Shown: positions 15,474 to 22,215 of the stretch, piece by piece | How the letters are laid out: every line of letters starts with the position of its first letter | Position numbering within the stretch: the stretch's first letter is position 1 | Assembly: GCA_964401915.1 (NCBI GenBank) | Contig: CAYOAI010000013.1 | Span: 1 to 27,436 of the forward strand | Direction of reading: 5' to 3' | Length of the DNA: 27,436 bases | Origin: CAZGZD01 sp964401915 | GTDB lineage: Bacteria > Patescibacteriota > Microgenomatia > UBA1406 > GWC2-37-13 | Made by a program: the position numbers and the translations under genes | Notes under the pieces: model-generated | Databases searched by the model: none | Seen by the model: only the letters and a program-made list of their open reading frames with translations | Told to the model about the DNA's origin: nothing

Positions 15474-15850
15474 AATATGAAGTTTCCTTTTCAGCTCCGG
15501 GTCGTATTGTACTGCCGAAAAAGGTCCGAGAGCTTCTTAAAGGAAACATATTTATTCTAACAAAAGGATTTGATTATTGCTTATCAGGATTTGATAAAAG
15601 CGAATGGGAAGATAAGGCAAAAGATCTGCTTCAGGTATCGCTTCTTGAGGCAGAAGATATCCAGAAGCGCCGTATGCTTTTCTCCTCAACAGTTCATGTG
15701 GAGATTGATGACCAGGGGAGATTCGTGATTCCGAAATCTTTACTTGAATTTGGTGGACTTGATAAACGGGCTCTTATTATCGGCGTTGGAGATCATTTTG
15801 AGATTTGGGAACCAGAAAAGTGGAAGAAATACAAAAAAAATGAGACTTGA
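15458..15850 (+). CDS. mraZ: Transcriptional regulator MraZ
   Basis: About 130 residues with two SpoVT/AbrB-like beta-hairpin units. The first includes GEYEVSFSAPGRIVLPKKVREL and the second VEIDDQGRFVIPKSLLEFGG. Family members form DNA-binding ring oligomers and repress the division/cell-wall operon from their own promoter. I place the start at ATG 15458 because MVFFGEYE aligns with the usual MF.GEY start and the -10 box ends 8 nt upstream; a frame two codons longer begins at 15452. It heads mraZ-rsmH-ftsL-ftsI-murE-pgeF. Confidence 0.95.
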   Translation: MVFFGEYEVSFSAPGRIVLPKKVRELLKGNIFILTKGFDYCLSGFDKSEWEDKAKDLLQVSLLEAEDIQKRRMLFSSTVHVEIDDQGRFVIPKSLLEFGGLDKRALIIGVGDHFEIWEPEKWKKYKKNET

Positions 15851-15886
15851 GAAATAAAAGATGAGAAATAATTTTCAGTTTATCTA

Positions 15887-16714
15887 ATGCATACGCCAGT
15901 CTTTGCTGATGCGGTACTTGAAGCGCTTGATGTCAAACAAGGCAAAAAGTACATCGACGCAACAGTTGGGGAGGGTGGGCACCTTAAAAAAATTGTTGAT
16001 CTGGGAGGAGAAGTGCTTGCGCTTGATCGCGATAGTTCGCAGATTGAAAAACTACAGGGGAAGCCTGAGTTTGAAAAAGTAATATTTGAGACTTCTGATT
16101 TTGCAGCTATATCTGAAGTCGCCAGCAGACATAAGTTTGTGCCTGTTGATGGGATTATTTTTGACTTTGGACTATCAATGGGACAGATAAGAGGGTCGGC
16201 GCGAGGGTTTACGACAGAGGTAGCAAGTGAGCCGCTTGATATGAGGCTTGACACAAACCAAGGCTTGAAAGCCTCAGATTTGATCAATTCCTCAAGCCTT
16301 GAAGATCTTTCTGATCTTTTGGCAAGATATTCCGAAGTCCCGCAAGCTGCTGACATAGCACGTGCAATAGTTGGCAATCGCCACATCAGGCGAATTGAGA
16401 CGGTTGGAGATCTTATAGGTGCTATGTCAACTATAGAGGTCGGAGCCCGACTTGGCGTACAAAGACGTATTTTTCAAGCACTTCGAATTGCTGTAAACGG
16501 AGATCTTGAAAGTATAGCGGCAGGTATCGAAGGCGCAATCTCGATTCTTGATCGGGATGGCGTGATTGTGACTATTTCTTTTCACTCACTTGAGGACAGA
16601 GTTGTCAAGCAGTTGGTTAGGAAAAATGGCCTTACGACACACGTTGTGAAGTCAAAAAGTGGTGCGATACGAAAGTTTGAGCGATCAGCAATTTTAAGAA
16701 TTATCAAACATTAA
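15887..16714 (+). CDS. rsmH: 16S rRNA (cytosine-1402-N4)-methyltransferase RsmH (MraW)
   Basis: A 275-residue SAM-dependent methyltransferase that acts on C1402 in the decoding centre of 16S rRNA. It has MHTPVFADAVLEAL, the SAM-binding DATVGEGGH (24-32), LALDRD, DGIIFDFGLSMGQ, RGFTTEVASEPLDMRLD, FQALRIAVNGDLE and ISFHSLEDRVVKQ. It is somewhat shorter than the usual 300-315 residues, mainly at the C-terminus after the SFHSLEDR block. It follows mraZ by 36 nt with no Shine-Dalgarno sequence. Confidence 0.95.
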   Translation: MHTPVFADAVLEALDVKQGKKYIDATVGEGGHLKKIVDLGGEVLALDRDSSQIEKLQGKPEFEKVIFETSDFAAISEVASRHKFVPVDGIIFDFGLSMGQIRGSARGFTTEVASEPLDMRLDTNQGLKASDLINSSSLEDLSDLLARYSEVPQAADIARAIVGNRHIRRIETVGDLIGAMSTIEVGARLGVQRRIFQALRIAVNGDLESIAAGIEGAISILDRDGVIVTISFHSLEDRVVKQLVRKNGLTTHVVKSKSGAIRKFERSAILRIIKH

Positions 16715-16721
16715 AATAATT

Positions 16722-17000
16722 ATGAAACACCTTTATAAATCACCAGTATGGATTGTATTTTTGATACTTATTGGAGCCAATATTGGTCTTTTTGTATCTG
16801 GGATGTCGCTTAGTGATAAAATCTCATACTATGAAGATTCAATTCATAACTATCACAGACAGAATATTGATCTAGAGAGACAGGCTGTCGAGGCAGGTTC
16901 GCTGAGCTTTTCGGCGTCTGAGGCAGCTAAGCTTGGATTTGTCAAGCAAGCAAATCCTGTATACTTGGAGAAAGTAGGTGTGGCTCGGGCTCAAAGGTAG
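16722..17000 (+). CDS. ftsL: FtsL/DivIC-like divisome protein
   Basis: A 92-residue bitopic protein: a short cytoplasmic start, one transmembrane helix (about 9-27), then a probable coiled-coil stretch (about 32-58) and a short end containing ASEAAKLGFVKQANPVYLEKV. Topology, size and position between rsmH and ftsI fit FtsL, a scaffold that activates septal peptidoglycan synthesis with FtsB/FtsQ. The family has little sequence conservation, so the name rests on topology and synteny. It starts 7 nt after rsmH. Confidence 0.75.
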   Translation: MKHLYKSPVWIVFLILIGANIGLFVSGMSLSDKISYYEDSIHNYHRQNIDLERQAVEAGSLSFSASEAAKLGFVKQANPVYLEKVGVARAQR

Positions 17001-17026
17001 AGTGTGTCCAATGACTTCCATACAGT

Positions 17027-18688
17027 ATGCGTAAACACAGATATGTTCTCTTGACATTTTTCTTTCTTCTTGCTGTTATTGCGGTTAAACTTTTCTATCT
17101 CCAGGTTTTAAATCCCAATTCAAAAATTAATAATAATTACCTCAAGTATCAGCGACTAAGTGCGGAGCGGGGTAAAATCTATGATTCCGAGGGCGAGCCT
17201 TTTGTGCTCAATACTCGTAAGTTTCTTGTGTTTGCTGAGCCTAAAAAGATAAAAGACCGTGATTATACGCTTCACAAGCTTGATGATATTCTTAAGCTTG
17301 GTGAGGCAACAATTAGTGCGCGAGTTGATCCAAATCTCCAATGGGTGGCTGTTGATCGGGAAGTTGACCCCACAAAGAAGAAGAGTATTGAAAAACTAAA
17401 TCTTCAGGGAATAGGTTTTCAGGATGAATATGTGCGTTATTATCCCGAAGCATCGCTGGCCGCCCATCTTACAGGTTTTGTCGGCAAGAATGATTCTGGT
17501 GAAAATTTAGGATATTTTGGTCTTGAGGGATTCTATGACAAGGATTTATCTGGTTTGCCTGGGATTCTAAAGACGGAGCGTGATCTTTTGGGACGTGCAA
17601 TATTCGTGGGTACTCAGGAGAAAATAGAGTCGGAAGACGGTCGAGATCTATATCTCACGATCGATAAATCGATTCAGAATATGGTAAAGCGTGTTCTCCT
17701 TGCCGGAATTGATCGCTACAAGGCGAAAGAAGGATGCATTATCGTGGCAAATCCCAAGACTATGGAGATAGTAGCTCTTTCTTGTCTGCCAGACTTTGAT
17801 GTAGAAAAATACTATAAATTCTCTGAGGAGTATTTTAAAGATCCAGCAATCTCGTCTGTCTATGAGCCAGGCTCGACCTTCAAACCACTTATCATTGCTG
17901 CAGCTTTGAACGAGAAGAAAATAAAGCCACTTGATACCTTTAATGAGGGGGGATCGGTGACCGTTGGAGGATATACAATCAAAACTTGGAATGACAAATA
18001 TGAGGGCAAGATTTCAATAACGCGCATTCTTGAGAAATCTTCAAATGTGGGTATGGTGTGGGTTGGGCAGAAGCTTGGTGATAAAAAGCTTTATCAGTAC
18101 ATACAAGATTATGGATTTGGAAGTCTTACGGCTATTGATCTTCAGGGGGAGATTGAAGGAAATGTAAAGGCAAGGCGCGATATGTATCCAATCGACTATG
18201 CAACATCAACATTCGGCCAAGGAATTGCTGTGACGCCTATTCAATTAATTCGCGCTTTCTCCTCACTCGTAAATGGGGGTAATCTTATGAGGCCCTATGT
18301 AGTCAAAAAAATTGTCTCAGGTGGTCAAGAAAAGATTATTCAGCCACACATTGATAAAAAAGTAATTACAGAGCAGACATCGGAGATTATCAAAAAAATG
18401 CTTGAATCAACAGTCGTAAATTCTGAAGCTAAGTGGGATAAACCTGAAGGTTATCGAATAGGAGGTAAGACAGGAACAGCTCAGATTCCAATTAAAGGGC
18501 ATTATGATAGCTCGCGCACTATTGCGTCATTTATCGGATTTGCTCCCGTATCCGATCCTCGATTCATCGCACTTGTAATTCTGAAGGAGCCCGGTACATC
18601 GATTTATGGATCAGAGACTGCGGCACCTTTGTTTTTTGATGTGGCTCGTCAACTCCTTGTATACTATAATATACCGCCAGAACGATAA
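17027..18688 (+). CDS. ftsI: Septal peptidoglycan transpeptidase FtsI (class B PBP)
   Basis: A 553-residue class B penicillin-binding protein. A transmembrane anchor (about 6-24) is followed by the dimerisation/pedestal domain with AERGKIYDSEG (46-56) and the transpeptidase domain. Active-site motifs are STFK (S283, K286), SSN (338-340) and KTG (481-483). FGQGIAVTPIQL and SFIGFAPVSDPRF are characteristic of division-type PBPs. It crosslinks septal murein with FtsW. No PASTA domains follow. It sits 26 nt after ftsL in the expected dcw position. Confidence 0.95.
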   Translation: MRKHRYVLLTFFFLLAVIAVKLFYLQVLNPNSKINNNYLKYQRLSAERGKIYDSEGEPFVLNTRKFLVFAEPKKIKDRDYTLHKLDDILKLGEATISARVDPNLQWVAVDREVDPTKKKSIEKLNLQGIGFQDEYVRYYPEASLAAHLTGFVGKNDSGENLGYFGLEGFYDKDLSGLPGILKTERDLLGRAIFVGTQEKIESEDGRDLYLTIDKSIQNMVKRVLLAGIDRYKAKEGCIIVANPKTMEIVALSCLPDFDVEKYYKFSEEYFKDPAISSVYEPGSTFKPLIIAAALNEKKIKPLDTFNEGGSVTVGGYTIKTWNDKYEGKISITRILEKSSNVGMVWVGQKLGDKKLYQYIQDYGFGSLTAIDLQGEIEGNVKARRDMYPIDYATSTFGQGIAVTPIQLIRAFSSLVNGGNLMRPYVVKKIVSGGQEKIIQPHIDKKVITEQTSEIIKKMLESTVVNSEAKWDKPEGYRIGGKTGTAQIPIKGHYDSSRTIASFIGFAPVSDPRFIALVILKEPGTSIYGSETAAPLFFDVARQLLVYYNIPPER

Positions 18689-18705
18689 GTTCATCTATTC
18701 TAAAC

Positions 18706-19968
18706 ATGCCAAGGTCCAAAATTTCATACTTTTTTCAAAAGATTAAGAATATATATCATCTTGGAGGTGCGATTATTGCGAATTTTTACTTCAGGTATCC
18801 AAGTCGAAGAATAAAGGTAATTGGGGTGACGGGTACAGACGGCAAGACCACGACAACTGCACTCATCTATCATATTTTGACATCAGCTGGAAAAAAAGCA
18901 TCATATATCACCTCAATCAGCGCCAAAGTAGCAGGTAATATTATCGAGACAGGTCTGCATACCACAACCCCTGGATCATTTTTTTTGCAGAGGTTAATTA
19001 GACGAGCGGTTGATGCCGGAGAGGAATATTTTATTCTTGAGACGACATCTCATGCATTAGATCAGTATCGCAACTATGGAATTCGATATAAGCTTGGAGT
19101 CATTACCAACGTGACTCCTGAGCATCTTGACTATCATCGTACTTACTCGCAATACCTTCGAGCAAAAGCAAAGCTTTTGCTAAATAGCGATGTCGCTCTC
19201 ATCAATGCAGATGATAGCTCAGTCGCCGAATTCAAGAAAATATTATCAAAAGCAGTTGTTCCATATCATACATATGGAATTTCTCAAAAAGCAGAATTTA
19301 TGACAGATTTTCGAACTCATTTAGAGCGTACTATTACCGACTATAATAATCTCAATTATCTGGCAGCATATGGAGCGTGTCGTCTACTGGGTATATCAGA
19401 TGGAGAGATAATTCCAGCGCTCAATACTTTTGAGCTGCCTTTAGGTCGTTATGACGTGGTGTATAAGGGGGAGTATGAGGTAATTATTGACTTTGCCCAC
19501 ACTTCAAATTCCCTGTTGTCGCTTCTTGGAAGCATCCGGCGGACAATGAACAAAAAGGGTAGGCTTATACATGTCTTTGGATCAGCAGGCGGTCGTGACT
19601 TTGCCAAGCGTCCTATGATGGGAGCTGCATCTGGTACAAACTCTGATATCGTGATCCTGACTGAGGAAGACTATAGACAAGAGGATCCGGAGCGTATCGC
19701 CGACGAGATAGCTATTGGTTTGCTTAAAAATGGCTTTAAGAAGGTTGCAAATACTGCAGAATATGATGTTCCGAAAAAATCATACTTTATTATTTTAGAC
19801 CGGGTGCAGGCTATCAAAAAAGCCATTGATATGGCCAGAGACGGTGATACAGTTGTACTTACCGGTAAAAGCCATGAGAAATCTTTGGCTCGCGGGCGGC
19901 GCGAGTGGCCATGGGATGAGAAAGAAGCCGTGCGCCAAGCTTTGGCACATAAACATGATACAACTTAG
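18706..19968 (+). CDS. murE: MurE-type Mur ligase without the N-terminal domain
   Basis: A 420-residue ATP-dependent ligase that should add the third stem-peptide residue to UDP-MurNAc-Ala-Glu. It keeps the P-loop GVTGTDGKTTTT (40-51), HTTTPGS (85-91), ETTSHALDQYR, TNVTPEHLDYH and the C-terminal VFGSAGGRDFAKRPMMG (290-306). Typical MurE is about 480-500 residues; the missing part is mostly the N-terminal UDP-binding domain, replaced by about 35 residues. The amino-acid selectivity motif is EDYR (321-324), not the DNPR of diaminopimelate ligases, though the arginine is kept. It begins 17 nt after ftsI and overlaps pgeF by 14 nt. Confidence 0.9.
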   Translation: MPRSKISYFFQKIKNIYHLGGAIIANFYFRYPSRRIKVIGVTGTDGKTTTTALIYHILTSAGKKASYITSISAKVAGNIIETGLHTTTPGSFFLQRLIRRAVDAGEEYFILETTSHALDQYRNYGIRYKLGVITNVTPEHLDYHRTYSQYLRAKAKLLLNSDVALINADDSSVAEFKKILSKAVVPYHTYGISQKAEFMTDFRTHLERTITDYNNLNYLAAYGACRLLGISDGEIIPALNTFELPLGRYDVVYKGEYEVIIDFAHTSNSLLSLLGSIRRTMNKKGRLIHVFGSAGGRDFAKRPMMGAASGTNSDIVILTEEDYRQEDPERIADEIAIGLLKNGFKKVANTAEYDVPKKSYFIILDRVQAIKKAIDMARDGDTVVLTGKSHEKSLARGRREWPWDEKEAVRQALAHKHDTT

Positions 19969-20656
19969 TCCGGGTAACAAATACTACTATTCAGATATCT
20001 TTCCGGAGTCTTCATTTTTTGCTGGATTTGCGACGGCGCTGGCCGGAGACTCGCGAAATAAAGAGACCACGCGAAAATTAATACAAAAGTCAGAGTCTGA
20101 TTCCATATCAATTGTTCAGCCACAGCAGACTCATTCCTCCAATGTCGCTATGTATGAGGGCGCGAAATCAAATATCAAGGATACAGATGCAGTGATTACA
20201 GATAGACCACATGTGGCACTCACTGTAATTACGGCAGATTGTGTGCCTATCATCTATGCCGATCTTAAGAATAAGTCAGTAGCAATCTCGCATCAAGGTT
20301 GGATGGGTTTATACGGCGAGCTTCCTGTAAATGTAGTAGAGGATATGTGTATGCAGGGGTCGAGAACCGAAGACATAATAGCAGCTATCGGACCAGCAAT
20401 CGGGGACTGTTGCTACGATATTCCAAAAGTCCGCGCAGACTTGTTTGGAGCACACGAAGTGACTTTTCGAGACGAAAAATACTATCTCAATCTTACACAA
20501 GTTGCGTACAATCAATTAATAGCAGCTGGGCTTGAAAAGCACAATATTGACTATAGAATTTTTTGTACAAATTGCGATACACGCTTTTTCTCATATAGGC
20601 GATCGACCGACAAAGGCAACTTTCCTGAGCAATGTAGCTTTATAATGATTAAGTAG
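19955..20656 (+). CDS. pgeF: Peptidoglycan editing factor PgeF (YfiH/laccase-domain family)
   Basis: I use the ATG at 19955, giving 233 residues, the usual family size; an open frame continues upstream inside murE but without family similarity. The three metal ligands are visible as H60 (QPQQTHSS), C96 (TADCVPII) and H113 (ISHQGWMGL). AAIGPAIGDCCYDIP and FFSYRRSTDKGNFPEQ complete the family pattern. The usual HAGWRG is HQGWMG here. E. coli YfiH has been reported to prevent wrong amino-acid incorporation in stem peptides by acting on Mur ligase products. The 14-nt overlap with murE fits that role well; purine nucleoside phosphorylase activity is also reported for the family. Confidence 0.9.
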   Translation: MIQLSPGNKYYYSDIFPESSFFAGFATALAGDSRNKETTRKLIQKSESDSISIVQPQQTHSSNVAMYEGAKSNIKDTDAVITDRPHVALTVITADCVPIIYADLKNKSVAISHQGWMGLYGELPVNVVEDMCMQGSRTEDIIAAIGPAIGDCCYDIPKVRADLFGAHEVTFRDEKYYLNLTQVAYNQLIAAGLEKHNIDYRIFCTNCDTRFFSYRRSTDKGNFPEQCSFIMIK

Positions 20657-20657
20657 T

Positions 20658-20903
20658 ATGTATAAGATTCATCGCCTGATTCCAATTGTAGTGCTTCTGT
20701 TTGTTGTGGTCATTGTTACTCAGTTTGTGTATCGCAGGTCTCAAGAACCCAAAAAAATACTTACAAAAGCAGAGCTTCAGGCAATAGAAGATGGACGAGA
20801 GGCAAAGGAGAAGAAAGACGTAATATTGCCAATCATTGGTCTCACTTTTCTTGCAATAGGTGTCGGAGGATTTGTGATTTATAAGCATAAAGCCTCAAAG
20901 TAG
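20658..20903 (+). CDS. Small two-helix membrane protein, unknown function
   Basis: An 81-residue protein with two hydrophobic segments (about 7-25 and 58-75) flanking a highly charged middle (EPKKILTKAELQAIEDGREAK in part, then EKKD). I recognise no family. It begins 1 nt after the pgeF stop, so it probably belongs to the end of the mraZ transcript, which suggests but does not prove an envelope role. Confidence 0.65.
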   Translation: MYKIHRLIPIVVLLFVVVIVTQFVYRRSQEPKKILTKAELQAIEDGREAKEKKDVILPIIGLTFLAIGVGGFVIYKHKASK

Positions 20904-20929
20904 TATCTATCAAGAGATAAGCGTTTTTT
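20904..20929 (+). terminator. Possible weak intrinsic terminator at the end of the mraZ cluster
   Basis: TATCT (20904-20908), a 6-nt loop and AGATA (20915-20919), then AGCG and six T. The stem is only 5 bp and AT-rich, with four bases before the T run, so termination would be inefficient. It lies between a probable operon end and a fresh promoter. Confidence 0.3.
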
Positions 20930-20954
20930 CCCTATTGCGACAATATGTTATGTA

Positions 20955-20983
20955 TTGATTATTTATAAATGACATGCTATAGT
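20955..20983 (+). promoter_or_regulatory. Promoter of the 93-residue membrane protein gene
   Basis: TTGATT (20955-20960), a 17-nt spacer and TATAGT (20978-20983) preceded by TGC (extended -10). Ten bases lie between the -10 box and the ATG at 20994. Confidence 0.7.
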
Positions 20984-20993
20984 ACTCAAACAT

Positions 20994-21275
20994 ATGAGTG
21001 TAGAGCAAGCAGATAGAGATTATTCAGTACGTGTTGTTAATAGATCAAATAATACGCTTAAAAGCGGAATGGCTACTGTAGCTATCTCAGGAGCTGGAGC
21101 TTTAGTCGGAGTAGCAGCCGAAAACCCCACGGTTTTAGGATATTCTGTAGGTTTAGGTATTATCGGTTTGGGTATTGCTGGAGTTGGTCGATGGTTTGGA
21201 GCACCTGATCGAGCTCAAATTCGTCGTATAGACGCTTCACAAGCTGCGCGTAGAGCGGCAGCTGCTAAAAAATAG
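20994..21275 (+). CDS. Small membrane protein, unknown function
   Basis: A 93-residue protein with a polar N-terminal third, a glycine/alanine-rich hydrophobic stretch (about 26-66) that could form two closely spaced helices, and a basic, alanine-rich end (RRIDASQAARRAAAAKK). No family is recognised. Its own strong promoter elements and correct spacing to the ATG support it as a real gene transcribed separately from the mraZ cluster. Confidence 0.65.
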   Translation: MSVEQADRDYSVRVVNRSNNTLKSGMATVAISGAGALVGVAAENPTVLGYSVGLGIIGLGIAGVGRWFGAPDRAQIRRIDASQAARRAAAAKK

Positions 21276-21300
21276 AGAGACTGTGCTGATCTACATTTCT

Positions 21301-21330
21301 TTGACATACTTCAATCGAATCTGGTAGTAT
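21301..21330 (+). promoter_or_regulatory. Promoter of the triple zinc-ribbon gene
   Basis: A perfect TTGACA (21301-21306), an 18-nt spacer and TAGTAT (21325-21330). Seven bases precede the ATG at 21338, again a leaderless arrangement. Confidence 0.65.
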
Positions 21331-21337
21331 TTTACTT

Positions 21338-21874
21338 ATGCAAAGTGATGTCTGTCCAAAATGTGGATCTCCACTCGCTGAGCCTAGCGAGACCGCAACA
21401 GGTCGCAAACTCCAAAGGTGCTCGACAGGAAGCTGGAACAAAGAGACCCGTGAGACTGAGGGTTGTGATTATGTCAAGTGGCTGCAGGTCGCGCCTGAGA
21501 CGCTTGATGAGAAGTGCCCTAAGTGCGGATCTCCGGTGGTACTTGTCACGACTCGATTCGGCAAGAAGATGAAGAAGTGTTCGACCAACACGTGGAATAA
21601 GGAGACCAAGAAAGCCGAAGGATGCGACTATGTCGAGTGGATAAATGGATCAAAAGAAGATCTCGATGAGGAATGTCCAGTATGTAATTCCAAGTTGATA
21701 CTTTTCACCACATCAAGCGGGAAGAGAATGAAGAAGTGTTCCACAAGCGGGTGGGATAGTGCAAAGCGCGAGGCCACAGGATGCACATACATACAATGGC
21801 TCAAACCCGGTGAGTATGAACCCTCAAAAGAGCCCAATGGCGAAGAGAATCTACCTCCTGGGCCAGATCTTTAG
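21338..21874 (+). CDS. Protein of three tandem Cys4 zinc-ribbon repeats
   Basis: A 178-residue soluble protein made almost entirely of three repeats about 53 residues apart. Predicted zinc ligands are C6, C9, C28, C43; C60, C63, C81, C96; and C113, C116, C134, C149. Each repeat reads CP.C.S, then a basic segment with GKK/GKR, KKCST or QRCST, a tryptophan, a GC(D/T)Y motif and a closing W. The first half resembles the C-terminal C4 zinc fingers of bacterial topoisomerase I, which bind single-stranded DNA, but the third and fourth cysteines are 15 residues apart rather than about 5-8. The tail (EPSKEPNGEENLPPGPDL) is acidic and probably disordered. Nucleic-acid binding is likely; the cellular role is unknown. 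No topoisomerase catalytic domain is attached. Confidence 0.8.
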   Translation: MQSDVCPKCGSPLAEPSETATGRKLQRCSTGSWNKETRETEGCDYVKWLQVAPETLDEKCPKCGSPVVLVTTRFGKKMKKCSTNTWNKETKKAEGCDYVEWINGSKEDLDEECPVCNSKLILFTTSSGKRMKKCSTSGWDSAKREATGCTYIQWLKPGEYEPSKEPNGEENLPPGPDL

Positions 21875-21898
21875 ATCATTCTACGTTTTTTGATAAGG

Positions 21899-21904
21899 TA
21901 TACT
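21899..21904 (+). promoter_or_regulatory. -10 box of the 76-residue membrane protein gene
   Basis: TATACT lies 9 nt before the ATG at 21914. No convincing -35 is visible at 16-18 nt. Its position supports 21914 rather than the frame-opening ATG at 21890 as the start. Confidence 0.4.
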
Positions 21905-21913
21905 ACCTGTTTT

Positions 21914-22144
21914 ATGAAAGAAAGCGAACCCTTGAGACCTATTCGACGCGCGAGAAACTCCTTGATTGCCGGATCTATTGGAGGTTTGTCGGCCGAAGCC
22001 ACACATTTGGTTGCACAAAAGGTTCCAGTGTGGACAATCGCAATTGGCTTCATAGTGGGTGGCTTATATGGAATTTTTGTTGAGCCTCCATATTTATTGC
22101 CCAAAAATTACGGCAACCCTGCTGAGCCGCCTTCTAAGTCTTAG
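21914..22144 (+). CDS. Small membrane protein, unknown function
   Basis: A 76-residue protein starting MKESEPLRPIRRARNSLIAG. Two hydrophobic stretches (about 14-30 and 38-54) suggest a helical hairpin, with GSIGGLSAEATH and GFIVGGLYGIFVEPP as glycine-rich cores, and a polar proline-rich end. I recognise no family. A minus-strand frame of similar size (21871-22104) covers the same bases, but its translation is less protein-like and lacks promoter signals. Confidence 0.55.
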   Translation: MKESEPLRPIRRARNSLIAGSIGGLSAEATHLVAQKVPVWTIAIGFIVGGLYGIFVEPPYLLPKNYGNPAEPPSKS

Positions 22145-22168
22145 AATATAGAGTATTTATCTGTAGTG

Positions 22169-22197
22169 TTGACAGGTGCAAAAATACACAATATACT
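22169..22197 (+). promoter_or_regulatory. Near-perfect consensus promoter of the secreted beta-helix protein gene
   Basis: TTGACA (22169-22174), a 17-nt spacer and TATACT (22192-22197), the best promoter in the window. The ATG is 18 nt beyond the -10 box, so a short leader of about 11 nt is expected. This predicts high expression. Confidence 0.8.
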
Positions 22198-22215
22198 TTT
22201 TTTATACGCATTTCT

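Noticed and set aside
15880..16386. A 168-residue minus-strand open frame.
   Set aside because: It is antisense to rsmH, serine-rich and of low complexity, with no promoter or neighbour support.
19826..19954. Upstream extension of pgeF to an ATG at 19826.
   Set aside because: The extra 43 residues overlap murE in another frame and show no similarity to the PgeF family, whose members start near MIQLSP here.
21871..22104. Minus-strand 77-residue frame opposite the 76-residue membrane protein.
   Set aside because: Both strands are open, but only the plus strand has a -10 box at the usual distance and a coherent helical-hairpin pattern. I hold this with moderate confidence.
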